A stretch of 5,661 nucleotides of DNA from Mycobacterium sp. (GTDB taxonomy: Bacteria; Actinomycetota; Actinomycetes; Mycobacteriales; Mycobacteriaceae). The stretch covers positions 1-5,661 of the forward strand of contig JAHBAP020000098.1 in the NCBI GenBank assembly GCA_018500005.2, written 5' to 3'. Below the pieces are notes generated by a model. The model worked only from the letters and a program-made list of their open reading frames with translations. It did not search any database and was not told where the DNA came from. This document shows positions 1-5,661 of the stretch, piece after piece. The position numbers and the translations under genes are program-made. Numbering within the stretch: the first letter of the stretch is position 1; every line of letters begins with the position of its first letter.

Positions 1-10
1 CCGACGGGGG

Positions 11-110
11 GTGGGTAGGGGCATGTCCGGGGGAAAGTTGCTGGGCGCCGCCAGGGCCGCCGTGCGGGCGCTTGGGCGGGGGGGCGCCACCGCGCCGACG
101 GCGCCGCCCG
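11..110 (+). other. Probably error-rich 5' edge over the fbpD signal peptide
   Basis: This stretch is strikingly G-rich and encodes the N-terminus of FbpD, yet no frame gives an uninterrupted hydrophobic core. In the FbpD frame the codons at 65-67 and 77-79 are both CGG (Arg); a single G-to-T at the middle base of each would give CTG (Leu) and a normal VLALGLGG core, matching the GLGG of the M. tuberculosis signal peptide as I recall it. A predicted signal peptidase site (ASA before AGPEM) is intact. I infer base-calling errors rather than loss of secretion. Confidence 0.5.
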
Positions 111-919
111 CCTCGGCGGCCGGCCCGGAAATGCTGATGGTGCCCTCCGCCGCGATGGGTCGCGACATCCCGGTGTCGTTCCAGGGCGGTGGCCCGCACG
201 TCGTCGTCCTGTTGGACGCCTTCAACGCCGCCCCCAACGTCAGCAACTGGGTGACGGTCGGTAACGCCATGGGCAGCCTCGCGGGCAGTGGCCTGTCGGT
301 GGCCGCCCCGGCCGGCGGCGCCTACAGCATGTACACCAACTGGGAGGCCGACGGCAGCAAGCAGTGGGAGACCTTCCTGGCCGACGAACTGCCGAACTGG
401 CTGGCCGCCAACCGGGGCGTGGCACCCGGTGGCAATGCGATCGTCGGGGTCTCCCAGGGCGGTACCGCCGCGGTCACCATGGCCGCCTTCCACCCGAACC
501 GCTACGGCTACGCCGGATCGCTGTCGGGCTTCCTGAACCCGTCCGACACCCAGACCAACGGCGTCATCTCCAACGCCATCAACGGCGGCGGCGCAAATAT
601 CGACGCCATGTGGGGAGCCCCGCAGTTGGGCCGGTGGAAGTGGCACGATCCCAACGTCCACGTGAACCTGCTGATTCAGAACAACACCAGGCTGTGGGTG
701 TTCAGCCCGGCCACCCTGAGCTGCGGCGACCCGGCCGCGATGGGCGGGGGCGACTGCGGTGTCGCGCAGGGTAGCAACCGCATCTTCTACGCGCACTACC
801 GGTCCCAGGGCGGCCGCAACGGCCACTTCGACATCACCGGCGGCGGCGGCCACGACTGGGGCAGCTGGGCCGGGCAGTTGGGTGCCATGGCCGGCGACAT
901 CAACGCCGCCCTCAGCTAG
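23..919 (+). CDS. fbpD: MPT51/FbpD, secreted antigen 85-family protein
   Basis: Secreted alpha/beta-hydrolase-fold protein of the antigen 85 family; M. tuberculosis MPT51 is described as a fibronectin-binding, non-catalytic member. Strong family signatures are MVPSAAMGRDIPVSF near residue 39, LLDAFNAAPNVSNW near 64, AGGAYSMYTNWEADGSKQWE near 97, and MWGAPQLGRWKWHDP near 196. Unlike the M. tuberculosis protein as I recall it (GAAQGG), this one has GVSQGG with Ser144 at the nucleophile elbow, and His277 in HDWGSW where the family's catalytic His lies; I cannot place the acidic residue. Cys234 and Cys245 could pair. The ATG at 23 gives 298 aa, close to the usual 299, and puts about 32 residues before the mature AGPEM; a GTG at 11 in frame is the alternative. 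The signal peptide core is broken by Arg15 and Arg19, probably from base errors at the window edge. The identity is secure; the start is less so. Confidence 0.93.
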   Translation: MSGGKLLGAARAAVRALGRGGATAPTAPPASAAGPEMLMVPSAAMGRDIPVSFQGGGPHVVVLLDAFNAAPNVSNWVTVGNAMGSLAGSGLSVAAPAGGAYSMYTNWEADGSKQWETFLADELPNWLAANRGVAPGGNAIVGVSQGGTAAVTMAAFHPNRYGYAGSLSGFLNPSDTQTNGVISNAINGGGANIDAMWGAPQLGRWKWHDPNVHVNLLIQNNTRLWVFSPATLSCGDPAAMGGGDCGVAQGSNRIFYAHYRSQGGRNGHFDITGGGGHDWGSWAGQLGAMAGDINAALS

Positions 920-928
920 CCGTCCGGC

Positions 929-946
929 CGATCCGTTAACGATCCG
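929..946 (+). repeat. Short direct repeat downstream of fbpD
   Basis: CGATCCG occurs at 929-935 and again at 940-946, a period of 11 bases, flanking the palindrome GTTAAC (935-940). It lies between the fbpD stop and the promoter of the lipoprotein gene. Eleven bases is about one helical turn, so a protein-binding site is possible, but a 7-base repeat can arise by chance. No function is claimed. Confidence 0.3.
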
Positions 947-960
947 CAACCTCGACGCCG

Positions 961-995
961 TTGAGTCACCGCCGCGAGCCGGTACTGTAGAGGGC
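961..995 (+). promoter_or_regulatory. Promoter for leaderless lipoprotein gene
   Basis: TTGAGT at 961-966 resembles a -35 element (4 of 6 to TTGACA). After 16 bases, TACTGT at 983-988 fits the mycobacterial -10 pattern TANNNT. Seven bases then separate the -10 from the GTG at 996, so transcription should start at or next to the start codon. This is the geometry of leaderless mycobacterial transcripts. The purines at 989-994 sit too close to the GTG to act as a ribosome binding site. Confidence 0.6.
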
Positions 996-1520
996 GTGCA
1001 ACGTCGCGCGGTCGGATCGGCCAGCAAACGCTGGCTCGGGCGTGGCCCGGTGGGCCTGACCCCGAACCGGGCCCTGGTGGTCGGTTTGATGGCACCCGTC
1101 GCGTGGGCACTGGCCGGATGTTCGTCGTCCGGCGGTGACCTGATCAGCACCGTCGCCCTGCCGTCCCAGCAGTCCATGGCCGCGGCGGAAACCGACGGAT
1201 TCGATGTGTCGTCCCCCTCGGATGTCGGCCGGATGTCGGGAGCGCCGGACCTCACCGCCAACCAGCGTGGCTACCTCGACGGATTGGCAGCCGCGGGCGT
1301 GCACCCGGCCAATGATCTACGCGCGTTGAGCATCGGCGCCTACGTCTGCCAGGCCCGTGCCGCCGGCCAGAGCGACCAGGCGGTGTGGGACTCGGTAGCC
1401 CCGATGGTCCGCAGCGATATGTCCAATACCCACAGCCTGGAGGCACCGGAGGTGTCCTTCCTCGACGTCGACGCCACCATCGGCCGCTACATCGGCATCG
1501 CCACTCAGCGACTCTGCTGA
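996..1520 (+). CDS. Putative DUF732-family lipoprotein
   Basis: A 174-residue predicted lipoprotein. The N-terminus has a basic region (QRRAVGS, SKRWLGRG), a short hydrophobic stretch (about residues 27-40), and a textbook lipobox LAGC with Cys42 as the lipidation site, followed by a Ser/Gly-rich tether. A low-complexity region (about 48-84) leads to a C-terminal domain (about 85-174) that resembles DUF732: TANQRGYLDGLAAAGV, then a helix with Cys118 (GAYVCQARAAG), and a terminal Cys174 that may form a disulfide with Cys118. DUF732 proteins are small secreted or lipid-anchored mycobacterial proteins of unknown function. The GTG start is chosen because it follows a -10 element by seven bases and keeps the positive n-region; the frame is open further upstream, but that would overlap fbpD. 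Its place between fbpD and culp6 suggests an envelope role, which is only inference. Confidence 0.82.
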   Translation: MQRRAVGSASKRWLGRGPVGLTPNRALVVGLMAPVAWALAGCSSSGGDLISTVALPSQQSMAAAETDGFDVSSPSDVGRMSGAPDLTANQRGYLDGLAAAGVHPANDLRALSIGAYVCQARAAGQSDQAVWDSVAPMVRSDMSNTHSLEAPEVSFLDVDATIGRYIGIATQRLC

Positions 1521-1554
1521 ACCCGGCGACGCTGTTAAGCCCTCCGCTACGACC

Positions 1555-1568
1555 TACGCTGCCAAGAG
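1555..1568 (+). promoter_or_regulatory. Possible -10 element just upstream of culp6
   Basis: TACGCT at 1555-1560 fits TANNNT and lies eight bases before the culp6 ATG at 1569. No good -35 is visible. The only purine-rich stretch, AAGAG at 1564-1568, abuts the ATG and is badly placed for a ribosome binding site. Leaderless expression from this element, or read-through from the lipoprotein gene, are both possible. Confidence 0.3.
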
Positions 1569-2624
1569 ATGACTCGTAATAGCCCTCGCAATAGCCCCCG
1601 CAATAGTGCCAAGCGCAAACCCGACCCCAATCGTCGTCGGCGCCACCGAATCCTGGCACTGGTCGCCGCCGGGGCGGTCGCACTCGTCGTCGGCCTCATC
1701 GTCGCGATCATCGTGATCGTGGTCCGTCGCCCCGGCCCCCCGCCGACCGCCGCGCCGCCGACTGCGGTGCCGCCGACCACCGTCGTTCCGGGTAAAAAGC
1801 CGCGGCCGGCCTTCCAGGACGCCAGTTGCCCGGACGTCCAGGTGATCGCCATCCCGGGAACCTGGGAGTCCTCGCCGACCGATGACCCGCTGAACCCCGG
1901 GCAGTTCCCGATTGCGTTGCTGCTCAACGTGACCCGGCCGCTGCAGCAGCAATTCGGTCCGGACCGCGTCCAGGTCTACACGGTTCCCTACACCGCGCAG
2001 TTCCACAATCCGCTGTCCGCCGACAAGCAGATGTCTTACAACGACAGCCGCCAGGAGGGCACCGTCGCCGCCGCGCGCGCGATGACCGAGATGAACAACC
2101 GCTGCCCGCTGACCAGTTACGCGATGATCGGGTTCTCCCAGGGCGCGGTGATCGCCGGCGACCTGGCCAGTGACATCGGCAACGGCCGCGGCCCGGTCGA
2201 CGAGGACCTGGTTCTCGGGGTGACCCTGATCGCCGACGGCCGCCGCCAACCAGGAGAGGGGCAGCCCGTCGGTCCCGAGGCGCCCGGCCAGGGTGCCGAG
2301 ATCACCCTGCAGGAAGTCCCGACGCTGTCCACCCTCGGGCTGACGATGAGCGGTGAGCGCCCGGGTGGTTTCGGGGCGCTGAACAACCGGGTCAACCAGA
2401 TCTGCGCGCCGGGCGACCTGATCTGCTCGGCGCCGCAGTCGGCGTTCAACATCGGCAACCTCCCGCGCACCCTGGAGGTACTAACCAGCGGGGCCGGGCA
2501 ACCCATCCACGCCATGTACGCCACCCCGCAGTTCTGGAACGTTGACGGCCGCCCGGCCACCGTGTGGACGCTGGATTGGGCACGCGCTGTGCTGGAGAAC
2601 GCTCCGCACCCGCCGCACGGCTGA
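1569..2624 (+). CDS. culp6: Culp6, membrane-anchored cutinase-like lipase (Rv3802c type)
   Basis: A serine hydrolase of the cutinase-like family. Rv3802c of M. tuberculosis has phospholipase and thioesterase activity, is considered essential, and sits in the mycolate locus. The 351 residues comprise a basic cytoplasmic tail (1-28), one hydrophobic anchor (about 28-52), a Pro/Thr-rich linker (about 55-75), and the extracytoplasmic catalytic domain from [10 protein letters not shown]. The full triad is visible: Ser190 in GFSQG, Asp283 in PGDLIC and His314 in QPIHAMYA. All three are offset by 15 from the reported Ser175/Asp268/His299, which matches the 15-residue longer N-terminus (336 aa in M. 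tuberculosis). Cys87/Cys179 and Cys279/Cys286 are the likely disulfides. The ATG at 1569 is the only plausible start: a TAA in frame lies at 1536, and no start codon follows before the membrane segment. The tail is encoded by a 12-bp tandem repeat. Confidence 0.95.
   Translation: MTRNSPRNSPRNSAKRKPDPNRRRRHRILALVAAGAVALVVGLIVAIIVIVVRRPGPPPTAAPPTAVPPTTVVPGKKPRPAFQDASCPDVQVIAIPGTWESSPTDDPLNPGQFPIALLLNVTRPLQQQFGPDRVQVYTVPYTAQFHNPLSADKQMSYNDSRQEGTVAAARAMTEMNNRCPLTSYAMIGFSQGAVIAGDLASDIGNGRGPVDEDLVLGVTLIADGRRQPGEGQPVGPEAPGQGAEITLQEVPTLSTLGLTMSGERPGGFGALNNRVNQICAPGDLICSAPQSAFNIGNLPRTLEVLTSGAGQPIHAMYATPQFWNVDGRPATVWTLDWARAVLENAPHPPHG
1575..1610 (+). repeat. 12-bp tandem repeat, three copies, in the culp6 N-terminus
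   Basis: Three consecutive 12-base units of the form CGYAATAGYCCY encode [12 protein letters not shown] (residues 3-14 of Culp6). The units differ at a few positions, so the repeat is imperfect. It adds length only to the cytoplasmic tail and keeps the frame when a unit is gained or lost. It accounts for most of the extra N-terminal length relative to the M. tuberculosis protein. Confidence 0.8.
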
Positions 2625-2732
2625 CATCACCGCGCCGCCGGGAAAAGCAGCAAAAACCCGGATCTTTACGGCGTTGTGATTTTGCCCAGCACCCTCCAAC
2701 GCCTAACATTAAGAGAAAAATAAGGCCAGAAC

Positions 2733-2760
2733 ATGGCCGGTTCGATGGCCGGTTCGATGG
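2733..2760 (+). repeat. 12-bp tandem direct repeat upstream of fadD32
   Basis: ATGGCCGGTTCG is repeated exactly at 2733-2744 and 2745-2756, followed by a partial ATGG at 2757-2760. It lies between the two candidate -10 elements. It may be a duplication by slippage or paired sites for a DNA-binding regulator; nothing in the sequence decides between these. Confidence 0.75.
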
Positions 2761-2872
2761 AGATTCAACGATCCGGTCGGGTCAGACTGCGGCCGCCGGA
2801 TCCCCGGTAGCATCTGTGTGGCTCAAGCCCATGTTTTGGCCGTTGGTAGAGCGCCGCACGCAATGCGCTGAC

Positions 2873-2879
2873 AGGAGAG
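2873..2879 (+). promoter_or_regulatory. Ribosome binding site of fadD32
   Basis: AGGAGAG lies four bases before the ATG at 2884 (six bases counting from AGGAG). It is the strongest Shine-Dalgarno match in the window and fixes the fadD32 start at MPFHNPF, which aligns with the N-terminal region of the M. tuberculosis protein. Confidence 0.8.
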
Positions 2880-2883
2880 TGGT

Positions 2884-4776
2884 ATGCCGTTCCATAACCC
2901 GTTCATCAAGGACGGACGGATCGTCTTCCCTGAGGGCGCCAGCCTGGTCAAGCATGTCGAGCGGTGGGCGAAGGTCCGCGGCGACAAGCCGGCCTACCGC
3001 TTCCTGGACTTCTCCACCGAGCGCGACGGCGTCGCGAAGGTCCTCACCTGGGCCGACTTCGGTGCCCGCAACCGCGCGCTCGGCGCCCGCCTGCAGCAGG
3101 TCACCGAACCCGGCGACCGGGTGGCGATCCTGTGCCCGCAGAACCTGGAGTACCTGGTGGCGTTCTTCGGCACCCTGTACTCCGGACGGATCGCAGTGCC
3201 GCTTTTCGACCCGTCCGAGCCCGGCCACGTGGGCCGCCTGCATGCGGTCCTCGACGACTGCCAGCCCTCGGCGATCCTGACCACCACCGAGGCCGCTGAG
3301 GGGGTCCGCAAGTTCTTCCGGTCCCGGCCGGCCAAGGAGCGTCCGCGGGTCATCGCCGTCGACGCGATTCCGGTGGAGGTCGGCGCGACCTGGGAGCACA
3401 TCGACACGGTCAACGAGGAAACGATCGCCTATCTGCAGTACACCTCCGGGTCCACCCGGATCCCGTCCGGGGTGCAGATCACCCACCTGAATCTGGCCAC
3501 CAACGTGGTGCAGGTGATTGAGGCGCTCGAAGGCGAGGAGGCCGATCGCGGTGTCTCCTGGTTGCCGTTCTTCCACGACATGGGCCTGGTGACCGCCCTG
3601 CTGCCGTCGCTGATCGGCCACTACTTCACCTTCATGACCCCGGCTGCGTTCGTCCGCCGTCCGATCCGCTGGATGCGGGAGATCGCCCGCCAACCCGGTG
3701 ACACCGGCGGCACCATCTCGGTGGCCCCCAACTTCGCCTTCGACCACGCCGCGGCGCGCGGCCTGCCCAAGGACGGCGAGGAGCCACTCGACCTGTCCAA
3801 CGTCAAGGCCGTCCTCAACGGCAGCGAGCCGATCTCCGCCGCGACGGTCCAGCGCTTCAACGACGCGTTCGGTCCGTTCGGCTTTCCCCGCAAGGCCATC
3901 AAACCGTCCTACGGTCTGGCGGAGGCCACCCTGTTCGTGTCCACCACCCCGTCCGCCGAAGAGCCGAAGATCATCTCGGTCGACCGCGACGAACTCAACG
4001 CCAACCGGTTCGTGCCGGTGCCGGACGACTCCCCGAAGGCCGTCGCGCAGGCCGGTGCCGGCAAGGTTGGCGTCGGTGAGTGGGCGGTGATCGTCGACCA
4101 GTCCAGCGCCAGTGAGTTGGCCGACGGGCAGATCGGTGAGATCTGGATCAGCGGCAACAATATGGGCACCGGCTACTGGAACAAGCCGGAGAAGAGCATC
4201 GAGACGTTCCACAACACGCTCAAGTCGCGGACCAGTCCGTCGCACGCCGAGGGTGCCGCCGACGACGCCACCTGGGTACGCACCGGCGACCTCGGCGCCT
4301 ACCACGACGGTGAGCTGTTCATCACCGGCCGTACAAAGGATCTCGTCATCATCGACGGGCGCAACCATTACCCGCAGGACCTGGAGTTCTCCGCGCAGGA
4401 GGCATCCAAGGCGGTGCGCACCGGTTTCGCCGCGGCCTTCTCGGTGCCGGCCAACCAGCTGCCCGACGAGGTGTTCGCCGACGCCCACGCCGGTCTCAAA
4501 CGGGATCCGAGCGACACCTCCGAGCAGTTGGTGATCGTGGCGGAGCGGGCCGCGGGTTCGCACAAGATGGACATCAGCCAGGTGGCCGACGCCATCCGCG
4601 CCGCGATCGCGGTGCGTCACGGCGTGACCGTGCGCGACGTGCTGCTCACTCCGGCCGGGGCGATCCCGCGCACCTCCAGCGGCAAGATCGGCCGGACCGC
4701 CTGCCGGTCGGCCTACCTGGACGGCAGTCTGAGGTCCGGGAAGGTGGCCAACGCCTTCCCCGACGAAGCGGAATAA
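2884..4776 (+). CDS. fadD32: FadD32, long-chain fatty-acyl-AMP ligase (mycolate synthesis)
   Basis: Activates the meromycolic acid with ATP to meromycolyl-AMP and transfers it to the N-terminal acyl carrier domain of Pks13; a cytosolic step of mycolic acid assembly. The 630 residues are close to the M. tuberculosis length (637) and fully open. Adenylating-enzyme motifs run in order: [11 protein letters not shown] (186-196, the phosphate loop), FFHDMGL (229-235), LNGSEP (311-316), [10 protein letters not shown] (342-351), WVRTGDLG (464-471), [20 protein letters not shown] (482-501), and [10 protein letters not shown] (595-604) with Lys601 as the conserved C-terminal lysine. The phosphate loop has Arg at 192 where many relatives have Gly; the M. 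tuberculosis FadD32 has the same as I recall. A good ribosome binding site supports the start. The stop is six bases before pks13, so the two are surely co-transcribed and probably translationally coupled. Confidence 0.97.
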   Translation: MPFHNPFIKDGRIVFPEGASLVKHVERWAKVRGDKPAYRFLDFSTERDGVAKVLTWADFGARNRALGARLQQVTEPGDRVAILCPQNLEYLVAFFGTLYSGRIAVPLFDPSEPGHVGRLHAVLDDCQPSAILTTTEAAEGVRKFFRSRPAKERPRVIAVDAIPVEVGATWEHIDTVNEETIAYLQYTSGSTRIPSGVQITHLNLATNVVQVIEALEGEEADRGVSWLPFFHDMGLVTALLPSLIGHYFTFMTPAAFVRRPIRWMREIARQPGDTGGTISVAPNFAFDHAAARGLPKDGEEPLDLSNVKAVLNGSEPISAATVQRFNDAFGPFGFPRKAIKPSYGLAEATLFVSTTPSAEEPKIISVDRDELNANRFVPVPDDSPKAVAQAGAGKVGVGEWAVIVDQSSASELADGQIGEIWISGNNMGTGYWNKPEKSIETFHNTLKSRTSPSHAEGAADDATWVRTGDLGAYHDGELFITGRTKDLVIIDGRNHYPQDLEFSAQEASKAVRTGFAAAFSVPANQLPDEVFADAHAGLKRDPSDTSEQLVIVAERAAGSHKMDISQVADAIRAAIAVRHGVTVRDVLLTPAGAIPRTSSGKIGRTACRSAYLDGSLRSGKVANAFPDEAE

Positions 4777-4779
4777 GGA
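4775..4779 (+). promoter_or_regulatory. Ribosome binding site of pks13 overlapping the fadD32 stop
   Basis: AAGGA at 4775-4779 shares two bases with the TAA of fadD32 and precedes the ATG at 4783 by three bases, a tight spacing. The overlap suits re-initiation by ribosomes finishing fadD32, which would keep the ligase and its acceptor synthase in proportion. Confidence 0.55.
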
Positions 4780-4782
4780 TTC

Positions 4783-5610
4783 ATGTCTGACACGGATACG
4801 CCCGACGCCCTTCCCGGTGCCGAGATTCTGATCGCTCCGGAGGGCAGGGGCGAAGCAACTTGGGAAATCGCTCCTGAGCAGGGGTTGACCGCCCCGCGCA
4901 CCGACATGACGGTGGGCGAGATGCGCGAGTGGCTGCGCAACTGGGTGGCCAACGCGACGGGGCAGTCCGCAGACACGATCAACGAGTCCGTTCCGATGGT
5001 CGAGTTGGGCCTGTCCTCGCGCGACGCGGTGGCGATGGCCACCGATATCGAGGACCTCACCGGCGTGACCCTGACCGCGACGGTGGCCTTCCGGCACCCC
5101 ACCATCGAGGCACTCGCGACGGTGATCGTCGAGGGCGAACCCGAACTCGAGGCCTCCGACGACGAGGACTGGACCCGTGCCCGCGACGTCGCGGAGATCG
5201 CCATAGTCGGCCTGGCCACCCGATTCCCCGGGGACATGAACACCCCCGACGAGATGTGGCAGGCGCTGCTGGAGGGCCGCGACGCGATAACCGATCTGCC
5301 CGAGGGCCGCTGGTCGGAATTCATGGACGAGCCCCGTCTGGCCGAACGGATCCGCAAGGCCCGCACCCGCGGCGGCTATCTCTCCGACATCAAGGGTTTC
5401 GACGCCGAGTTCTTCGCACTGTCGAAGATGGAGGCCGACAATATCGACCCGCAACAGCGGATGGCGCTGGAGTTGACCTGGGAGGCGTTGGAGAATGCCC
5501 GCATCCCAGCCTCAGCCCTGCGCGGCCAGAGCGTCGGGGTGTACATCGGCAGTTCCACCACCGACTACAGCTCCCTGGCGATGAGGGACCCGCGCCCCGC
5601 GCCCCCGTAG
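4783..5610 (+). CDS. pks13: Pks13 N-terminal part (ACP and start of ketosynthase), interrupted by TAG
   Basis: Pks13 is the large cytosolic polyketide synthase that performs the final condensation of mycolic acids. Only its N-terminus is here. Residues about 43-118 form the N-terminal acyl carrier domain, with VELGLSSRDAVAMATDIE; Ser79 is the likely phosphopantetheine site that receives the meromycolyl chain from FadD32. A short acidic linker (about 118-136) leads into the ketosynthase (IAIVGLATRFPG at 139-150, IDPQQRMALELTWEALENAR at 221-240, VGVYIGSSTTDYS at 251-263). The catalytic Cys would lie beyond the window. Ser79 corresponds to Ser55 in M. tuberculosis, so the N-terminus here is about 24 residues longer. 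The text reads TAG at 5608, codon 276, but homology resumes immediately after it in the same frame; since pks13 is essential in mycobacteria, I judge the stop a sequence error and the true gene to run off the end. Confidence 0.93.
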   Translation: MSDTDTPDALPGAEILIAPEGRGEATWEIAPEQGLTAPRTDMTVGEMREWLRNWVANATGQSADTINESVPMVELGLSSRDAVAMATDIEDLTGVTLTATVAFRHPTIEALATVIVEGEPELEASDDEDWTRARDVAEIAIVGLATRFPGDMNTPDEMWQALLEGRDAITDLPEGRWSEFMDEPRLAERIRKARTRGGYLSDIKGFDAEFFALSKMEADNIDPQQRMALELTWEALENARIPASALRGQSVGVYIGSSTTDYSSLAMRDPRPAPP

Positions 5611-5661
5611 GCCATCCCCGGCACCGCCAGTTCGATCATCGCCAACCGGGTGTCCTACTTC
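5611..5661 (+). other. pks13: Continuation of the pks13 reading frame after the TAG, cut by window end
   Basis: Read in the pks13 frame, these 51 bases encode AIPGTASSIIANRVSYF, matching the conserved ketosynthase sequence (AITGTSSSIIANRVSYF in M. tuberculosis as I recall). The frame is therefore unchanged across the stop codon, so a substitution, not a frameshift, created it. The segment ends before the ketosynthase active-site Cys. Confidence 0.85.

Larger units (their letters stand above)
2625..2883 (+). promoter_or_regulatory. Intergenic regulatory region upstream of fadD32
   Basis: A 259-base non-coding stretch, the longest in the window, which should drive fadD32-pks13. An A-rich patch lies at about 2702-2724, unusual in this GC-rich context. 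Candidate -10 elements are TAACAT at 2704-2709 (with TTGCCC at 2682-2687, 16 bases upstream) and TAGCAT at 2808-2813 (no clear -35). The first would give a leader of about 165-170 bases, the second one of about 65 bases. Which is used cannot be decided from sequence. I see no convincing terminator for culp6 and no small gene. Confidence 0.5.

Noticed and set aside
759..995. Upstream extension of the lipoprotein frame, overlapping the end of fbpD
   Set aside because: The extra residues are Ala/Thr/Pro-rich out-of-frame sequence of fbpD. The GTG at 996 has a promoter at the right distance and gives a normal lipoprotein N-terminus.
1554..2249. Minus-strand open frame opposite culp6
   Set aside because: Shadow frame of a conserved gene with a complete catalytic triad on the + strand; composition is typical of antisense high-GC translation.
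2638..2661. Inverted repeat CCGGG/CCCGG with a 14-base A-rich loop after culp6
   Set aside because: A 5-bp stem with a long loop and no following T-run is too weak to call a terminator.
2564..3280. Plus-strand open frame of 238 codons spanning the end of culp6, the intergenic region and the start of fadD32
   Set aside because: It overlaps both genes in another frame and has no domain or ribosome binding site; a GC-driven artefact.
2782..5454. Open frame of 890 codons on the minus strand opposite fadD32 and pks13
   Set aside because: It is the antisense shadow of two high-GC genes. The translation is rich in Arg, Gly, Val and His with no recognisable domain, and it covers two conserved + strand genes.
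1..5661. Possible undescribed defence, mobile or RNA-based system
   Set aside because: All five genes are chromosomal envelope genes in a conserved order. I saw no integrase, transposase, tRNA, CRISPR-like spaced repeat or toxin-antitoxin pair.

Overview
The window is a high-GC actinobacterial fragment carrying part of the mycolic-acid locus, and the organism is almost certainly a Mycobacterium in the broad sense. The evidence is gene order plus protein content. From left to right, all on the + strand, it holds an MPT51/FbpD antigen-85-like protein, a small DUF732-type lipoprotein, a membrane-anchored Culp6 (Rv3802c-type) lipase, the fatty-acyl-AMP ligase FadD32, and the start of the polyketide synthase Pks13. 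This matches the M. tuberculosis order Rv3803c-Rv3802c-Rv3801c-Rv3800c as I remember it, with the lipoprotein added between the first two. Identifications come from recalled family sequences and motifs, not from a search.

Layout. Bases 1-919 hold fbpD/mpt51, whose first ~110 bases look corrupted. Bases 920-995 are a short gap with a convincing promoter that suggests leaderless translation of the lipoprotein gene (996-1520). A 48-base gap precedes culp6 (1569-2624), whose N-terminal tail is encoded by a 12-bp triplet repeat. Bases 2625-2883 are a 259-base non-coding region with an A-rich patch, a 12-bp tandem repeat and two possible -10 elements, ending in a good ribosome binding site for fadD32 (2884-4776). 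Six bases later pks13 starts (4783) and runs off the end of the window, interrupted in the text by an in-frame TAG at 5608-5610.

How the genes work together. FadD32 activates the long meromycolic chain as an acyl-adenylate and loads it onto the N-terminal acyl carrier domain of Pks13. Pks13 condenses it with a second carboxylated acyl chain to form the mycolate skeleton. Mycolates are then exported and handled by the antigen 85 family, to which FbpD belongs. Culp6 is a lipase/thioesterase of the envelope that is linked to the same locus. The lipoprotein has no known role, but its position suggests an envelope function.

Quality. Both ends carry clustered changes towards G or C that damage otherwise conserved protein sequence: the signal peptide core of FbpD on the left, and a conserved ketosynthase stretch including the TAG on the right. 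I read both as low-quality contig ends rather than biology. I found no RNA gene, mobile element, CRISPR array or clearly novel system. The most interesting biological points are an MPT51 homologue that keeps a serine and a histidine where the antigen 85 enzymes have catalytic residues, and the lipoprotein with its apparent leaderless promoter.
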